Made by a program: the position numbers and the translations under genes
Source: Rhodobiaceae bacterium
GTDB lineage: Bacteria > Pseudomonadota > Alphaproteobacteria > Rhizobiales > Tepidamorphaceae
Length of the DNA stretch: 37,880 nucleotides
Direction of reading: 5' to 3'
NCBI GenBank assembly: GCA_020441995.1
Contig: JAGRLC010000063.1
Span: 16,979 to 54,858 of the forward strand
Shown: piece by piece, positions 8,213 to 16,042 of the stretch
Position numbering within the stretch: the stretch's first letter is position 1
How the letters are laid out: every line of letters begins with the position of its first letter
The notes under the pieces: model-generated
Seen by the model: the letters and a program-made list of their open reading frames with translations, nothing else
The model's database searches: none
What the model was told of the DNA's origin: nothing

Positions 8213-9370
8213 TTAAAGGCTGCGGGCGATCAGAACCTTCATGATCTCGTTGGTCCCGGCATAGATGCGCTGCACGCGGGCATCGCGGAACATGCGCGAG
8301 ATCGGGTATTCATCCATGTAGCCATAGCCGCCATGCAGCTGCAGGCAGTCATCGACGATCTTGCATTGCAGATCGGTGACCCAGTACTTCGCCATCGAAG
8401 CGGTGACCGTGTCGAGGTTTCCGGCGACAAGGCGTTCGATGCAGTGATCGACGAAGACGCGGGCAATGGTCGCCTCGGTCTTCGCCTCGGCCAGCGTGAA
8501 CTGGGTGTTCTGGAACTCGAGGATGGGCTTGCCGAAGGCCTTGCGCTCCTTGGTGTAGCCGATGGTGATATCGAGCGCGCGCTCGATCATCGCGATCCCC
8601 TGCACCGCGACCAGCAGGCGCTCCTGCGGCAGTTCGGTCATGAGCTGCGCGAAGCCCTGACCCTCTTCTGTTCCAAGAAGACTGTCGGCGGGGACACGGA
8701 CGCCATCGAAGAAGAGCTCCGATGTGTCATTGCCCTTCAGCCCGACCTTGTCGAGGTTGCGCCCGCGGCGGAATCCCTCCACCTCATCGGTTTCGACCAC
8801 GAAGAGCGAGACACCCTTTGCGCCGGCGGACGGATCGGTCTTGGTGACGAGGACGATCAGGTTGGCGTGCTGGCCATTGGTGATGAAGGTCTTCTGGCCG
8901 TCGATGACGTAGCCGTTGCCGTCCTTCTTCGCCGACGTGCGGACGCCCTGCAGATCGGAACCCGCTCCGGGTTCCGTCATGGCGATGGCGCCGATCAGTT
9001 CGCCGGTCGCGAGTTTCGGCAGCCAGCGCTGCTTCTGTTCTTCCGTGCCGAAATGCAGGATGTAGGGCGCGACGATCGCCGAATGCAGCGCTATGCCGAA
9101 ACTGTCGAGACCAGCCATGCCCAGCGCGTGGGTGATCACCGCCTCATGTGCGAAGGTGCCGCCGGCGCCGCCATATTCCTCGGGCATGGCGGCGCAGAGC
9201 AGGCCCGCCTCGCCGGTCTTTTCCCAGGCCGAGCGCTCGACCATGCCGGCCTTTTCCCATTCGTCCGCCTTTCCGGCGAACTCCGTTTCGAAGAATTTCA
9301 GCGCCGCGTCGGCGAGGATCGCGTGATCCTCACTCATCCAGTTCGGGCGGGGCAGGTCGATGGCAGTCAT
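8213..9370 (-). CDS. Acyl-CoA dehydrogenase
   Basis: 385 residues, standard length for the FAD-dependent acyl-CoA dehydrogenase family. Signatures: AMTEPGAGSDLQGVRTSA in the middle beta domain, KERKAFGKPILEFQNTQF in the C-terminal helical domain, LHGGYGYMDEYPISRMFRDARV, and the catalytic-base segment IYAGTNEIMK (Glu about 375). It introduces the trans-2 double bond into acyl-CoA, passing electrons to electron-transfer flavoprotein. The ATG is separated from the upstream dehydrogenase stop by one base (TGA-C-ATG), so the two are translationally coupled. Chain-length preference cannot be read from sequence alone. Confidence 0.95.
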   Translation of the reverse strand: MTAIDLPRPNWMSEDHAILADAALKFFETEFAGKADEWEKAGMVERSAWEKTGEAGLLCAAMPEEYGGAGGTFAHEAVITHALGMAGLDSFGIALHSAIVAPYILHFGTEEQKQRWLPKLATGELIGAIAMTEPGAGSDLQGVRTSAKKDGNGYVIDGQKTFITNGQHANLIVLVTKTDPSAGAKGVSLFVVETDEVEGFRRGRNLDKVGLKGNDTSELFFDGVRVPADSLLGTEEGQGFAQLMTELPQERLLVAVQGIAMIERALDITIGYTKERKAFGKPILEFQNTQFTLAEAKTEATIARVFVDHCIERLVAGNLDTVTASMAKYWVTDLQCKIVDDCLQLHGGYGYMDEYPISRMFRDARVQRIYAGTNEIMKVLIARSL

Positions 9371-9371
9371 G

Positions 9372-11165
9372 TCAGAACGCCTCAGCCGGCAGCGCCATCA
9401 TCGTGTCGGCGCCGGCCTCGATGCGGCGCACATGAGCACCGGTCTCGGGCAGGATTCGCTGCATGAAATAGCGCCCGGTGACGAGCTTGGCTTCCAGCCA
9501 TTCCTTGTCGCCTTCGCCCGCCGCCAGTTTGCCTTGAGCGGTTTTCGCTATCATGGCCCACATGTAGGCCAGAGCCACGAGGCCGAACAGATGCATGTAG
9601 TCGGTGGAGCCGGCACCGGCATTGTCGGGCTTGGCCATTGCATTGGCCATGAACCACATGGTGGCGCGTTCGAGGTCCTTCGCCGCCTTGCCGAGCGGCT
9701 CGACGTAGGGCTTCATCGCCTCGTCTTCGCCGTGCTCGCCGACGAAATCGGTAACTTCCTTGAAGAAAGCCATCATGGCGCGGCCGCCATCTCGCGGCAG
9801 CTTGCGGCCGACGAGATCGAGCGCCTGGATGCCGTTGGCGCCTTCGTAGATCTGGGCGATACGCGCATCGCGGACGAACTGCTCCATGCCGTGCTCGGCG
9901 ATATAACCATGACCGCCATAGATCTGCTGGGCAGCGACCGCGTTCATGAAGCCGGTATCGGTCAACACGCCTTTGATGACCGGGGTCAGCAGGCCCATGT
10001 GGTCCTCGGCGGCCTGCTTCTCGGCCTCGTCATGCGAGCCGCGCGTCACGTCGGCCTTCAGCGCCGACCAGATGACAAGGGCGCGCGCCGCCTCGTTGAA
10101 GGCCTTCTGGTTCATCAGCATGCGGCGCACGTCGGGATGGACGATGATCGGGTCTGCCGGCTTGTCGGGGGCGGCTTCGCCGGTCAGCGCGCGACCCTGC
10201 AAGCGGTCGCGGGCGTATTCAGCCGCGTTCTGGTAAGCGACTTCCGACTGCGCCAGGCCCTGAATGCCGACGCCGAGGCGCGCCTCGTTCATCATCGTGA
10301 ACATGGCGCGCAGGCCTTTATGCGCCTCGCCGACAAGCCAGCCCGTCGCGCCGTCATAGTTCATGACGCAGGTGGCGTTGCCATGAATGCCCATCTTCTC
10401 TTCCAGCGATCCGCATTCGACCGCGTTGCGGTCGCCGGGATTGCCCTCGCCATCGGGGAGGAACTTCGGCACCACGAAGAGCGAGATGCCTTTCACGCCT
10501 TCCTCGGCGCCCTCGATACGGGCCAGCACGAGGTGGACGATGTTTTCGGTGAGATCATGCTCGCCGGCGGAAATGAAGATCTTGGTGCCGGTGATCTTGT
10601 AGCTGCCGTCGCCCTGCGGCACGGCCTTGGTGCGGATCAATCCGAGATCGGTGCCGCAATGGGGTTCGGTCAGGTTCATGGTGCCGGACCATTTTCCCGA
10701 TGCGAGCCTGGGCAGATAAAGAGCCTTTTGGTCGTCGCTGCCATGCTTGTCGAGGGCGACATAAGCACCGTTCGACAGGCCCGGATACATGCCGAAGGCC
10801 ATGTTGGCCGACGAAATGAACTCGTTGAGAATGACGCCAAGCGTATATGGCAGGCCCTGACCGCCGTAGTCCGGGCTGGCGATCAGCCCGATCCAGCCGG
10901 CTTCAGCCATTTGGCCGTAGGCTTCCTTGAAGCCTTCCGGTGTCGTTACCGCGCCATCGTCGCCGCGCTTGCAACCCTGGCGGTCTCCAATCTGGTTGAG
11001 CGGCTGGAGCACTTCCTCGGCAAACTTGCCGCCCTCCTCCAGGATAGCCTTGACCACATCCGGCGTCGCGTCGGCAAAACCCGGCAGGTTGCCGTAGCGC
11101 TCGTAGTTGAACACGTCGTTCAACAGGAACAGGGCATCGTCAACAGGGGCCTTGTAGGTCGGCAT
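9372..11165 (-). CDS. Acyl-CoA dehydrogenase with extended C-terminal domain (DmdC-like)
   Basis: 597 residues, about 200 more than the canonical enzyme, matching the long subfamily that includes 3-methylmercaptopropionyl-CoA dehydrogenase DmdC and several long-chain enzymes. It starts MPTYKAPVDD as these do. It has the beta-domain signature TMNLTEPHCGTDLGLIRTKA, YGGHGYIAEHGMEQFVRDARI, and the active-site region QIYEGANGIQALDLVGRKL. The extra C-terminal domain covers roughly residues 460-597. The name DmdC should not be taken as proof of DMSP metabolism: most members in beta-oxidation operons act on fatty acyl-CoA. GGAGG lies 10 bases before the start. Confidence 0.92.
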   Translation of the reverse strand: MPTYKAPVDDALFLLNDVFNYERYGNLPGFADATPDVVKAILEEGGKFAEEVLQPLNQIGDRQGCKRGDDGAVTTPEGFKEAYGQMAEAGWIGLIASPDYGGQGLPYTLGVILNEFISSANMAFGMYPGLSNGAYVALDKHGSDDQKALYLPRLASGKWSGTMNLTEPHCGTDLGLIRTKAVPQGDGSYKITGTKIFISAGEHDLTENIVHLVLARIEGAEEGVKGISLFVVPKFLPDGEGNPGDRNAVECGSLEEKMGIHGNATCVMNYDGATGWLVGEAHKGLRAMFTMMNEARLGVGIQGLAQSEVAYQNAAEYARDRLQGRALTGEAAPDKPADPIIVHPDVRRMLMNQKAFNEAARALVIWSALKADVTRGSHDEAEKQAAEDHMGLLTPVIKGVLTDTGFMNAVAAQQIYGGHGYIAEHGMEQFVRDARIAQIYEGANGIQALDLVGRKLPRDGGRAMMAFFKEVTDFVGEHGEDEAMKPYVEPLGKAAKDLERATMWFMANAMAKPDNAGAGSTDYMHLFGLVALAYMWAMIAKTAQGKLAAGEGDKEWLEAKLVTGRYFMQRILPETGAHVRRIEAGADTMMALPAEAF

Positions 11166-11278
11166 GGGGCTTTTTCCTCCACAAAGCGGCGATTGTTTTT
11201 GTGATTCTCGCGCCGGCTATTTCAGGACCGGGGAACGCTTTACCTTAAACTCTACCGCACCAACTCCACCGCTCCGGG

Positions 11279-11725
11279 TCAGCCCGCCTCCGCGGTACGC
11301 TGCTTAAGAATGCCTTCGACAACGTCACAGGTGCGTGTCAGGTCGCCGATCGCCTCCTCGATGTCGCGCTTCTGACGCTCCAGTGCAACGATCTGCTCGC
11401 GGAATTTTTCCAAGGAAACACGCAACTGGGTCTCCTGGCCGTCCTTCAGATCGTAAAGATCGATCATCTCGCGGATTTCGTCGAGGCTGAAACCAACGCG
11501 CTTGCCCATCAGGACAAGCTTCAGGCGGGCCCGGTCACGGCGGCTGTAAAGCCGCGTGTTGCCGTCGCGTTTGGGGGTCAGAAGCCCCTTGTCTTCGTAA
11601 AAACGCAGGGTGCGCAAGGTGATATCGAACTCGCGCGCGAGATCGCCGATCGTGAACAACTTTCTGGCGCGCTCGATGTCGCTTGCCTCGGCATCGGATG
11701 GAAAGTGCTTGAACCGCTCCTTCAT
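11279..11725 (-). CDS. MerR-family transcriptional regulator of acyl-CoA degradation genes
   Basis: 148 residues from the ATG at 11725, preceded by GGGAGG; a GTG two codons upstream is the alternative. The winged helix-turn-helix starts at TIGDLAREFDITLRTLRFYEDKGLL, followed by KRDGNTRLYSRRDRARLKLVL and a long dimerisation helix (about 85-140) that lacks the cysteines of metal-sensing MerR proteins. This resembles LiuR-type regulators of branched-chain amino acid and fatty acid catabolism, which respond to acyl-CoA intermediates. Position at the head of the beta-oxidation block, 113 bases before the first dehydrogenase, supports local control. A palindrome in its own promoter suggests autoregulation. 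Confidence 0.92.
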   Translation of the reverse strand: MKERFKHFPSDAEASDIERARKLFTIGDLAREFDITLRTLRFYEDKGLLTPKRDGNTRLYSRRDRARLKLVLMGKRVGFSLDEIREMIDLYDLKDGQETQLRVSLEKFREQIVALERQKRDIEEAIGDLTRTCDVVEGILKQRTAEAG

Positions 11726-11759
11726 GATCACCCTCCCGGTAAATCACGTTTATATAATA

Positions 11760-11788
11760 AAATATCTTCCGCTTACGTTAACGTCAAT
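11760..11788 (-). promoter_or_regulatory. Promoter of the MerR regulator gene with overlapping operator
   Basis: Read on the minus strand: -35 TTGACG (11788-11783), 17-base spacer, -10 TATTTT (11765-11760), about 35 bases before the ATG at 11725. The -35 box is part of a near-palindrome, TTGACGTTAACGTAA, whose core ACGTTAACGT (11776-11785) is perfect. The core resembles the operator type described for LiuR-like MerR regulators; the binding partner is inferred. Confidence 0.65.
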
Positions 11789-11824
11789 TTCGTTGTTGCG
11801 GCCATTCGCGCAACAATTCGTCCC

Positions 11825-11840
11825 GGCCAAAACGTCACAC
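11825..11840. repeat. 16-bp sequence shared with another intergenic region (copy 1)
   Basis: GGCCAAAACGTCACAC occurs here, 173 bases before the PodJ-like gene, and again exactly at 32816-32831, upstream of a small secreted protein. Both copies are in the same orientation relative to the downstream gene and are followed by a CGCG-containing stretch. Possible shared regulatory site. Confidence 0.35.
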
Positions 11841-11884
11841 GCGGCATCCCTGCTCAGCGGCGATTCGGACATATGCACCGGAGT

Positions 11885-11901
11885 TTAACCGTCCATTTAC
11901 C
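11885..11901 (+). promoter_or_regulatory. Candidate CtrA-binding site upstream of the PodJ-like gene
   Basis: TTAACC (11885-11890), five bases, TTTACC (11896-11901). The alphaproteobacterial CtrA consensus is TTAA-N7-TTAA, often seen as TTAACC repeats, so one base deviates. A GANTC methylation site (GATTC, 11864-11868) lies 17 bases upstream. The site is 111 bases before the ATG at 12013. CtrA control of polarity genes such as podJ is known in Caulobacter; binding here is inferred. Confidence 0.55.
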
Positions 11902-12012
11902 ATGAACGTTAATCATCCGTTGTGTCGCGAGGAAGGTGAGACCCATGCGGCCGGGTGCGAGTGTCGCCCGTAAACAGCAATCGCAGTTCGCCAGTGAAAG
12001 AAGAGCACGCGT

Positions 12013-15000
12013 ATGGCCTACAGTTCAGCACGGCAGCGGAATCTCCGGCGCGCTGCGCGCCAAGCCGCCCGGGAAGCAGGCCTTTCCCTTGAAGAATGGG
12101 TCGACACCCTGTTCGAGGATGATGGCGCTTCGAGCGACGATTTCGGTTTCGGCGAGCCCGGCAGCAACAGCCGTCCGGCAGCCGACGACCGTACCGCCAT
12201 GCGGCTGCTTTCACACCGTCTCGACTCAATCGAATCACTTCTCGCCGACATGGCCGAGCGCGGCGGCAAGCCCGCGAACGCCGACGGCGATGCGCTCGTG
12301 CGCGAACTTCAGAGCGCCATGTCCCGCGGCAACAAGGATGGCAGGGGTCTTGCCGGCGGGCTTGCCCGCATGGTCGGCGAAGACCTGCCGATCAGCCGCA
12401 ACGCGGCCTCGGACGCGCTGAAGGAAATCGGCAAGCGCCTCGACCGCATCTCGGCCAACATGGCCGCTGCGCAGAAGACCCCGCCCCAGGGGGATGCAAC
12501 TGTTTCCCGCCTGGAAAAGCGCCTCGACGACATTTCGCGCCAGCTCAAGGCGCGCGACCAGCAGGCGGCTCCCGCAAAGGCCGATGCCGCGATTGCCGCG
12601 CAAACCAGACGGCTTGAAGAAAAGCTCGACGCCATGTCGAAGCAGTTCAAGTCCGCGCCGCGCGCTGTTTCGCATGCGCGGCTCGCCTCCACGCCCAGTT
12701 CGCGGATGGTTTCAACCGGCGATCCGGAACTGACCCGGCGCATCGGCGGCATCGACAATGCCGTCTCCCAGATTCTGAAGCGCCAGAAGGACCTCGACGC
12801 GGAATCCCGCGTCGTGCAGTCCGACGCAAGCCGCAAGGCTGAAATTGCCATCCTGCGTGAAGACATCGCACGCTTGGCAACCCGGATCGACGGCGCATCC
12901 GCAAAGCTCGGCGACACCCTTGAGCAGCGGCTCGCAAGCCTTTCCGGCCAGCTCGATACGGCAACCAGCAGCGAACTCTCCGCCATCCGCGAAGAGATCA
13001 ACCAGCTCGGCGCGCGCATCGAAAACGGCACGAAAACCAACATTTCCGCACTGCGCGAAGCCCTCAGCCGCATGGCGAACATGAACCAGCCGGTCGATCT
13101 TGAGCGGATCGAGAACAAGCTGATCGAGATCGCTTCGGCCGTTGCGGACACGAGCAACGCGGGCGACGGTATCGCCAATGCGCTGGCCGGCCGTCTCGAC
13201 GCCCTGGCGCAGCGGATTGAAGCCATTGCGGCCAGCGGCGGTGACGGTTTGACCTCGGACAGCGCCAGCGCCATCGAGCGCCAGCTTGCCGATCTGGGGA
13301 GCGAAATCCGCGCCCGCGCCGATGCCGGCCCGCAGGCGCTCAAGAACATCGCGATGCAGTTTGACCGGATGAACGCCCGGCTCGAACAGATCGCGGCCCA
13401 GAAGGAAACCGGCGGGACCGACAACACCGTCCTCGCAGATATCCAGAACCGGCTCGAGGAGATCGCCACGCGCTCGCCCGGCGATCCCGCAAGCTTCGAC
13501 CCGAGTGCCTTCGAGGCCCTGGAATCGCGTATTTCCACCCTGACCGACAGGCTTGAGGCCATGTCGCTTCGCGGCAGCGGCGATGCTGCGCCAGGGGCGA
13601 TCGGGGAACTGGCAACGCAGGTCGCACGGCTTGCGGAAATGGTCGAAGCATCCGAAAGCCGCCGCCCGAACCCGCCGAATATCGATCAGGCGATGAGCGA
13701 ACTCGTCCGCCGCGTCGAGCAGGTGCGCACCAGCGCCATCGACGCGGCCAAACATGCCGCTCAGGAAGTTGCCGCGTCCCTTGGCCGCGAGGGCATTTCC
13801 AGCGCCGACACGATGAGCATCAACAACCTGAAGCACGAGTTGAACGCGCTTCGGGCCGCCAGCGAAACCTCCAGCAGCCGCACCGAACAGACGCTGGAAG
13901 TCATGCGCGATGTGCTGACGACCATTGTCGAGCGCCTTGGCGATCTTGAAAGCGATGAAGCCGCGCCGCAAGCAACGCATGGCCACACCGAGCCTATGTA
14001 TGCAATGTCGCAGACGGCGGCGGATGCGCTTGACGACGATATGGACGATCCGCACGGCATCTTTGAGGCCGACGAAGCATCGTCCTCCGCCCGGGAATCC
14101 GATCTGCCGATGCCGCCGGTGTCCGAGAGCGCCTCATCCACAGCCATGCGGTCCGAACTGCTGTCACCGGCAGACGACCCGGCCTACATGAACCTGCCGC
14201 AGACAGGCGACGAAGACGACGACAGCCCGATTCCCGTCGCCGAAGCCGGAGATGCGGTACAGGATGACAGCGAAGACGCGCATCTGCCACTGGCGCCCGG
14301 CGCCTCATCCCAGGAACCCTTGCCACAGCCGCAGCGCCGTCCGCGGCCGGACCCGACGCCGGCTTCCGAGCGTGCCAGCGATGCCGACAGGCAGGACTTT
14401 ATCGCGGCGGCGCGCCGCGCCGCCCAAAAGGCCGCGGCCGAAAGCGATGCGCGCTCGATCTCTTCAAACGGCAAGCAAAAGAGCAAGACACGCAAGTCCA
14501 TCGTGATGATCTCAGCCGCGCTGATCGTCATCGTCGGGTCGCTGAAGCTCTACAACATGATGACCGGCTCCGAAGAAGCCGCGGAAGAACCGGTTGCCCA
14601 GCAGTCGGCAACGTCTGCCGAAGACAGCATTCCGGCGCCAACCTCGCCAGCCGATGCCGCGCCCGGGGCCATGGAAGCTGGCGAAGCGCCTGCTGAGGAG
14701 CCGGCGCCAGCCGAACCGCAGGCGCAAAGCTCCGGCACGACGCCAGCAGACACAGGCATGACGCCCGCTCCGGTCGAACCGGTCGACACCACACCTGCCG
14801 GGTCCGGGGATGCGGCACCGGCGGAAAGCGCACCATCCGAGCCCGCCGCACCGAAACTGCCGGGCTTGAGCGCGGCGCCGGCGAAAGAGCCCCGCGTCAT
14901 TTCCATGACGACCAACTCGATCAGCAAGGGCCCGCGTCTCGACGCCACCGAAGCGGTCAAGGAGGCGCAAGCCCTTCAGGCCGCGCTGACGCAGCTTCCA

Positions 15001-15840
15001 GCCGCGATCGGCCCGGAAGGATTGCGCAAGGCCGCCATCGACGGCGACTCCGCCGCGCAATTCGAGATCGGCTCGCGCTATACGCAGGGCCGGGGCGTCG
15101 CCCAGGACCTGAAAGCCGCCGCCGACTGGTACCAGCGCGCAGCCGCGCAGGGCCTTGCGCCGGCCCAGTACCGTCTCGGCAGCCTGTACGAGAAAGGTCA
15201 CGGCGTGACCCGCGACATCTCGATGGCCGAGATGTGGTACATGCGCGCCGCCGACCAGGGCAATCGCAAGGCCATGCACAATCTTGCCGTGCTGAACGCG
15301 CAAGGGGCGAAGGGCGAGGCCGACTTCTCCGAAGCCGCACGCTGGTTCCGCCAAGCGGCGGAACACGGCCTTCGCGACAGCCAGTTCAACCTGGCGATCC
15401 TCTATGCGCGCGGGCTCGGGGTCGATGCCGACCAGAAGGAAGCCTATAAGTGGTTTGCCATCGCGGCTGCCCAGGGCGACAACGAAGCGGGCCAGAAGCG
15501 TGACGAAATCGCATCCAGCCTGAGTGCCGATGACGTGGCCGTGGCCAAGCGCATGGCGCGCAACTGGGAAGCAACCCCGCTTGTCGACAGCGCGAATTTC
15601 GTCAAGGCGAGCGATTCATGGGAACAGGCGGGCCTTGACGAAGCACTCGATGCCAAGGTGGTGGTCCGGGCAACGCAGACGATGCTCAACCAGCTTGGTT
15701 TCGATGCCGGCCCGGCCGACGGCATGATGGGGCCGCGCACGCGCGATGCCATCAAGGCGTTCCAGACCGCCAACGGGCTGATCCCGACCGGCATTGCCAC
15801 ACCCGACCTGCTGACATCGCTGAAACAGGCGACCGGCTGA
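12013..15840 (+). CDS. podJ: PodJ-like polar localisation protein (coiled coil, TM, Sel1 repeats, peptidoglycan-binding)
   Basis: 1275 residues; the start is supported by AAGAAGAG 8 bases upstream. Order of parts: a short basic N-terminal helix with AARQAAREAGLSLEEWVDTLF, typical of rhizobial homologues; a long coiled-coil region (about 70-640) rich in heptads such as RLEKRLDDISRQL; an acidic/proline-rich linker; one membrane segment (about 826-846, KSIVMISAALIVIVGS); a periplasmic Ala/Pro/Glu linker; four or more Sel1 repeats (about 1005-1165, G-x-G-V-x-x-D pattern); and a C-terminal PG_binding_1 domain (about 1215-1275). This is the architecture of Agrobacterium and Caulobacter PodJ, a pole-organising scaffold linking cytoplasmic factors to the cell wall. 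The symbol is given by architecture, so it could be a related Sel1 envelope protein. Confidence 0.82.
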   Translation: MAYSSARQRNLRRAARQAAREAGLSLEEWVDTLFEDDGASSDDFGFGEPGSNSRPAADDRTAMRLLSHRLDSIESLLADMAERGGKPANADGDALVRELQSAMSRGNKDGRGLAGGLARMVGEDLPISRNAASDALKEIGKRLDRISANMAAAQKTPPQGDATVSRLEKRLDDISRQLKARDQQAAPAKADAAIAAQTRRLEEKLDAMSKQFKSAPRAVSHARLASTPSSRMVSTGDPELTRRIGGIDNAVSQILKRQKDLDAESRVVQSDASRKAEIAILREDIARLATRIDGASAKLGDTLEQRLASLSGQLDTATSSELSAIREEINQLGARIENGTKTNISALREALSRMANMNQPVDLERIENKLIEIASAVADTSNAGDGIANALAGRLDALAQRIEAIAASGGDGLTSDSASAIERQLADLGSEIRARADAGPQALKNIAMQFDRMNARLEQIAAQKETGGTDNTVLADIQNRLEEIATRSPGDPASFDPSAFEALESRISTLTDRLEAMSLRGSGDAAPGAIGELATQVARLAEMVEASESRRPNPPNIDQAMSELVRRVEQVRTSAIDAAKHAAQEVAASLGREGISSADTMSINNLKHELNALRAASETSSSRTEQTLEVMRDVLTTIVERLGDLESDEAAPQATHGHTEPMYAMSQTAADALDDDMDDPHGIFEADEASSSARESDLPMPPVSESASSTAMRSELLSPADDPAYMNLPQTGDEDDDSPIPVAEAGDAVQDDSEDAHLPLAPGASSQEPLPQPQRRPRPDPTPASERASDADRQDFIAAARRAAQKAAAESDARSISSNGKQKSKTRKSIVMISAALIVIVGSLKLYNMMTGSEEAAEEPVAQQSATSAEDSIPAPTSPADAAPGAMEAGEAPAEEPAPAEPQAQSSGTTPADTGMTPAPVEPVDTTPAGSGDAAPAESAPSEPAAPKLPGLSAAPAKEPRVISMTTNSISKGPRLDATEAVKEAQALQAALTQLPAAIGPEGLRKAAIDGDSAAQFEIGSRYTQGRGVAQDLKAAADWYQRAAAQGLAPAQYRLGSLYEKGHGVTRDISMAEMWYMRAADQGNRKAMHNLAVLNAQGAKGEADFSEAARWFRQAAEHGLRDSQFNLAILYARGLGVDADQKEAYKWFAIAAAQGDNEAGQKRDEIASSLSADDVAVAKRMARNWEATPLVDSANFVKASDSWEQAGLDEALDAKVVVRATQTMLNQLGFDAGPADGMMGPRTRDAIKAFQTANGLIPTGIATPDLLTSLKQATG

Positions 15841-15858
15841 TCTGCGCAGACGCAAAAA

Positions 15859-15903
15859 CGGTGTCCTAACAGCCACACCGGCGCGCTCTCGACATTGCGC
15901 CGG
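15859..15903 (+). terminator. Two overlapping hairpins after the PodJ-like gene
   Basis: Hairpin A: CGGTGT (15859-15864) with ACACCG (15875-15880). Hairpin B: CCGGCGC (15878-15884) with GCGCCGG (15897-15903). They share three bases, so they are mutually exclusive. No T tract follows B, so classical intrinsic termination is weak. The rest of the 202-base gap to 16042 shows nothing clear. Confidence 0.35.
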
Positions 15904-16042
15904 CATGCTATTTCACGCTAACCCTTGAACCGCAACGCAAACAGGCGTTTATCGGTAGCATAGAGCGTACATGGCCGGATCGCCTGACATGGCGATGTGT
16001 CCGGGTGTACGACCGGCCCGCGCCCGAGCCCAGACGAGTTCG

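Noticed and set aside
9360..11204. Long plus-strand open frame (614 codons) antisense to the DmdC-like dehydrogenase
   Set aside because: Same reason: mirror frame of a clear gene, no domain, no ribosome binding site support.
11929..12421. Good Shine-Dalgarno (GAGGAAGG) followed by an ATG at 11945 opening a 158-codon frame
   Set aside because: The frame runs into and overlaps the PodJ-like gene in another frame and its product is basic and low-complexity. A short leader peptide cannot be excluded, but nothing supports it.
12712..14055. Minus-strand open frames opposite the PodJ-like coiled-coil region
   Set aside because: Shadow frames of repetitive coiled-coil coding sequence.
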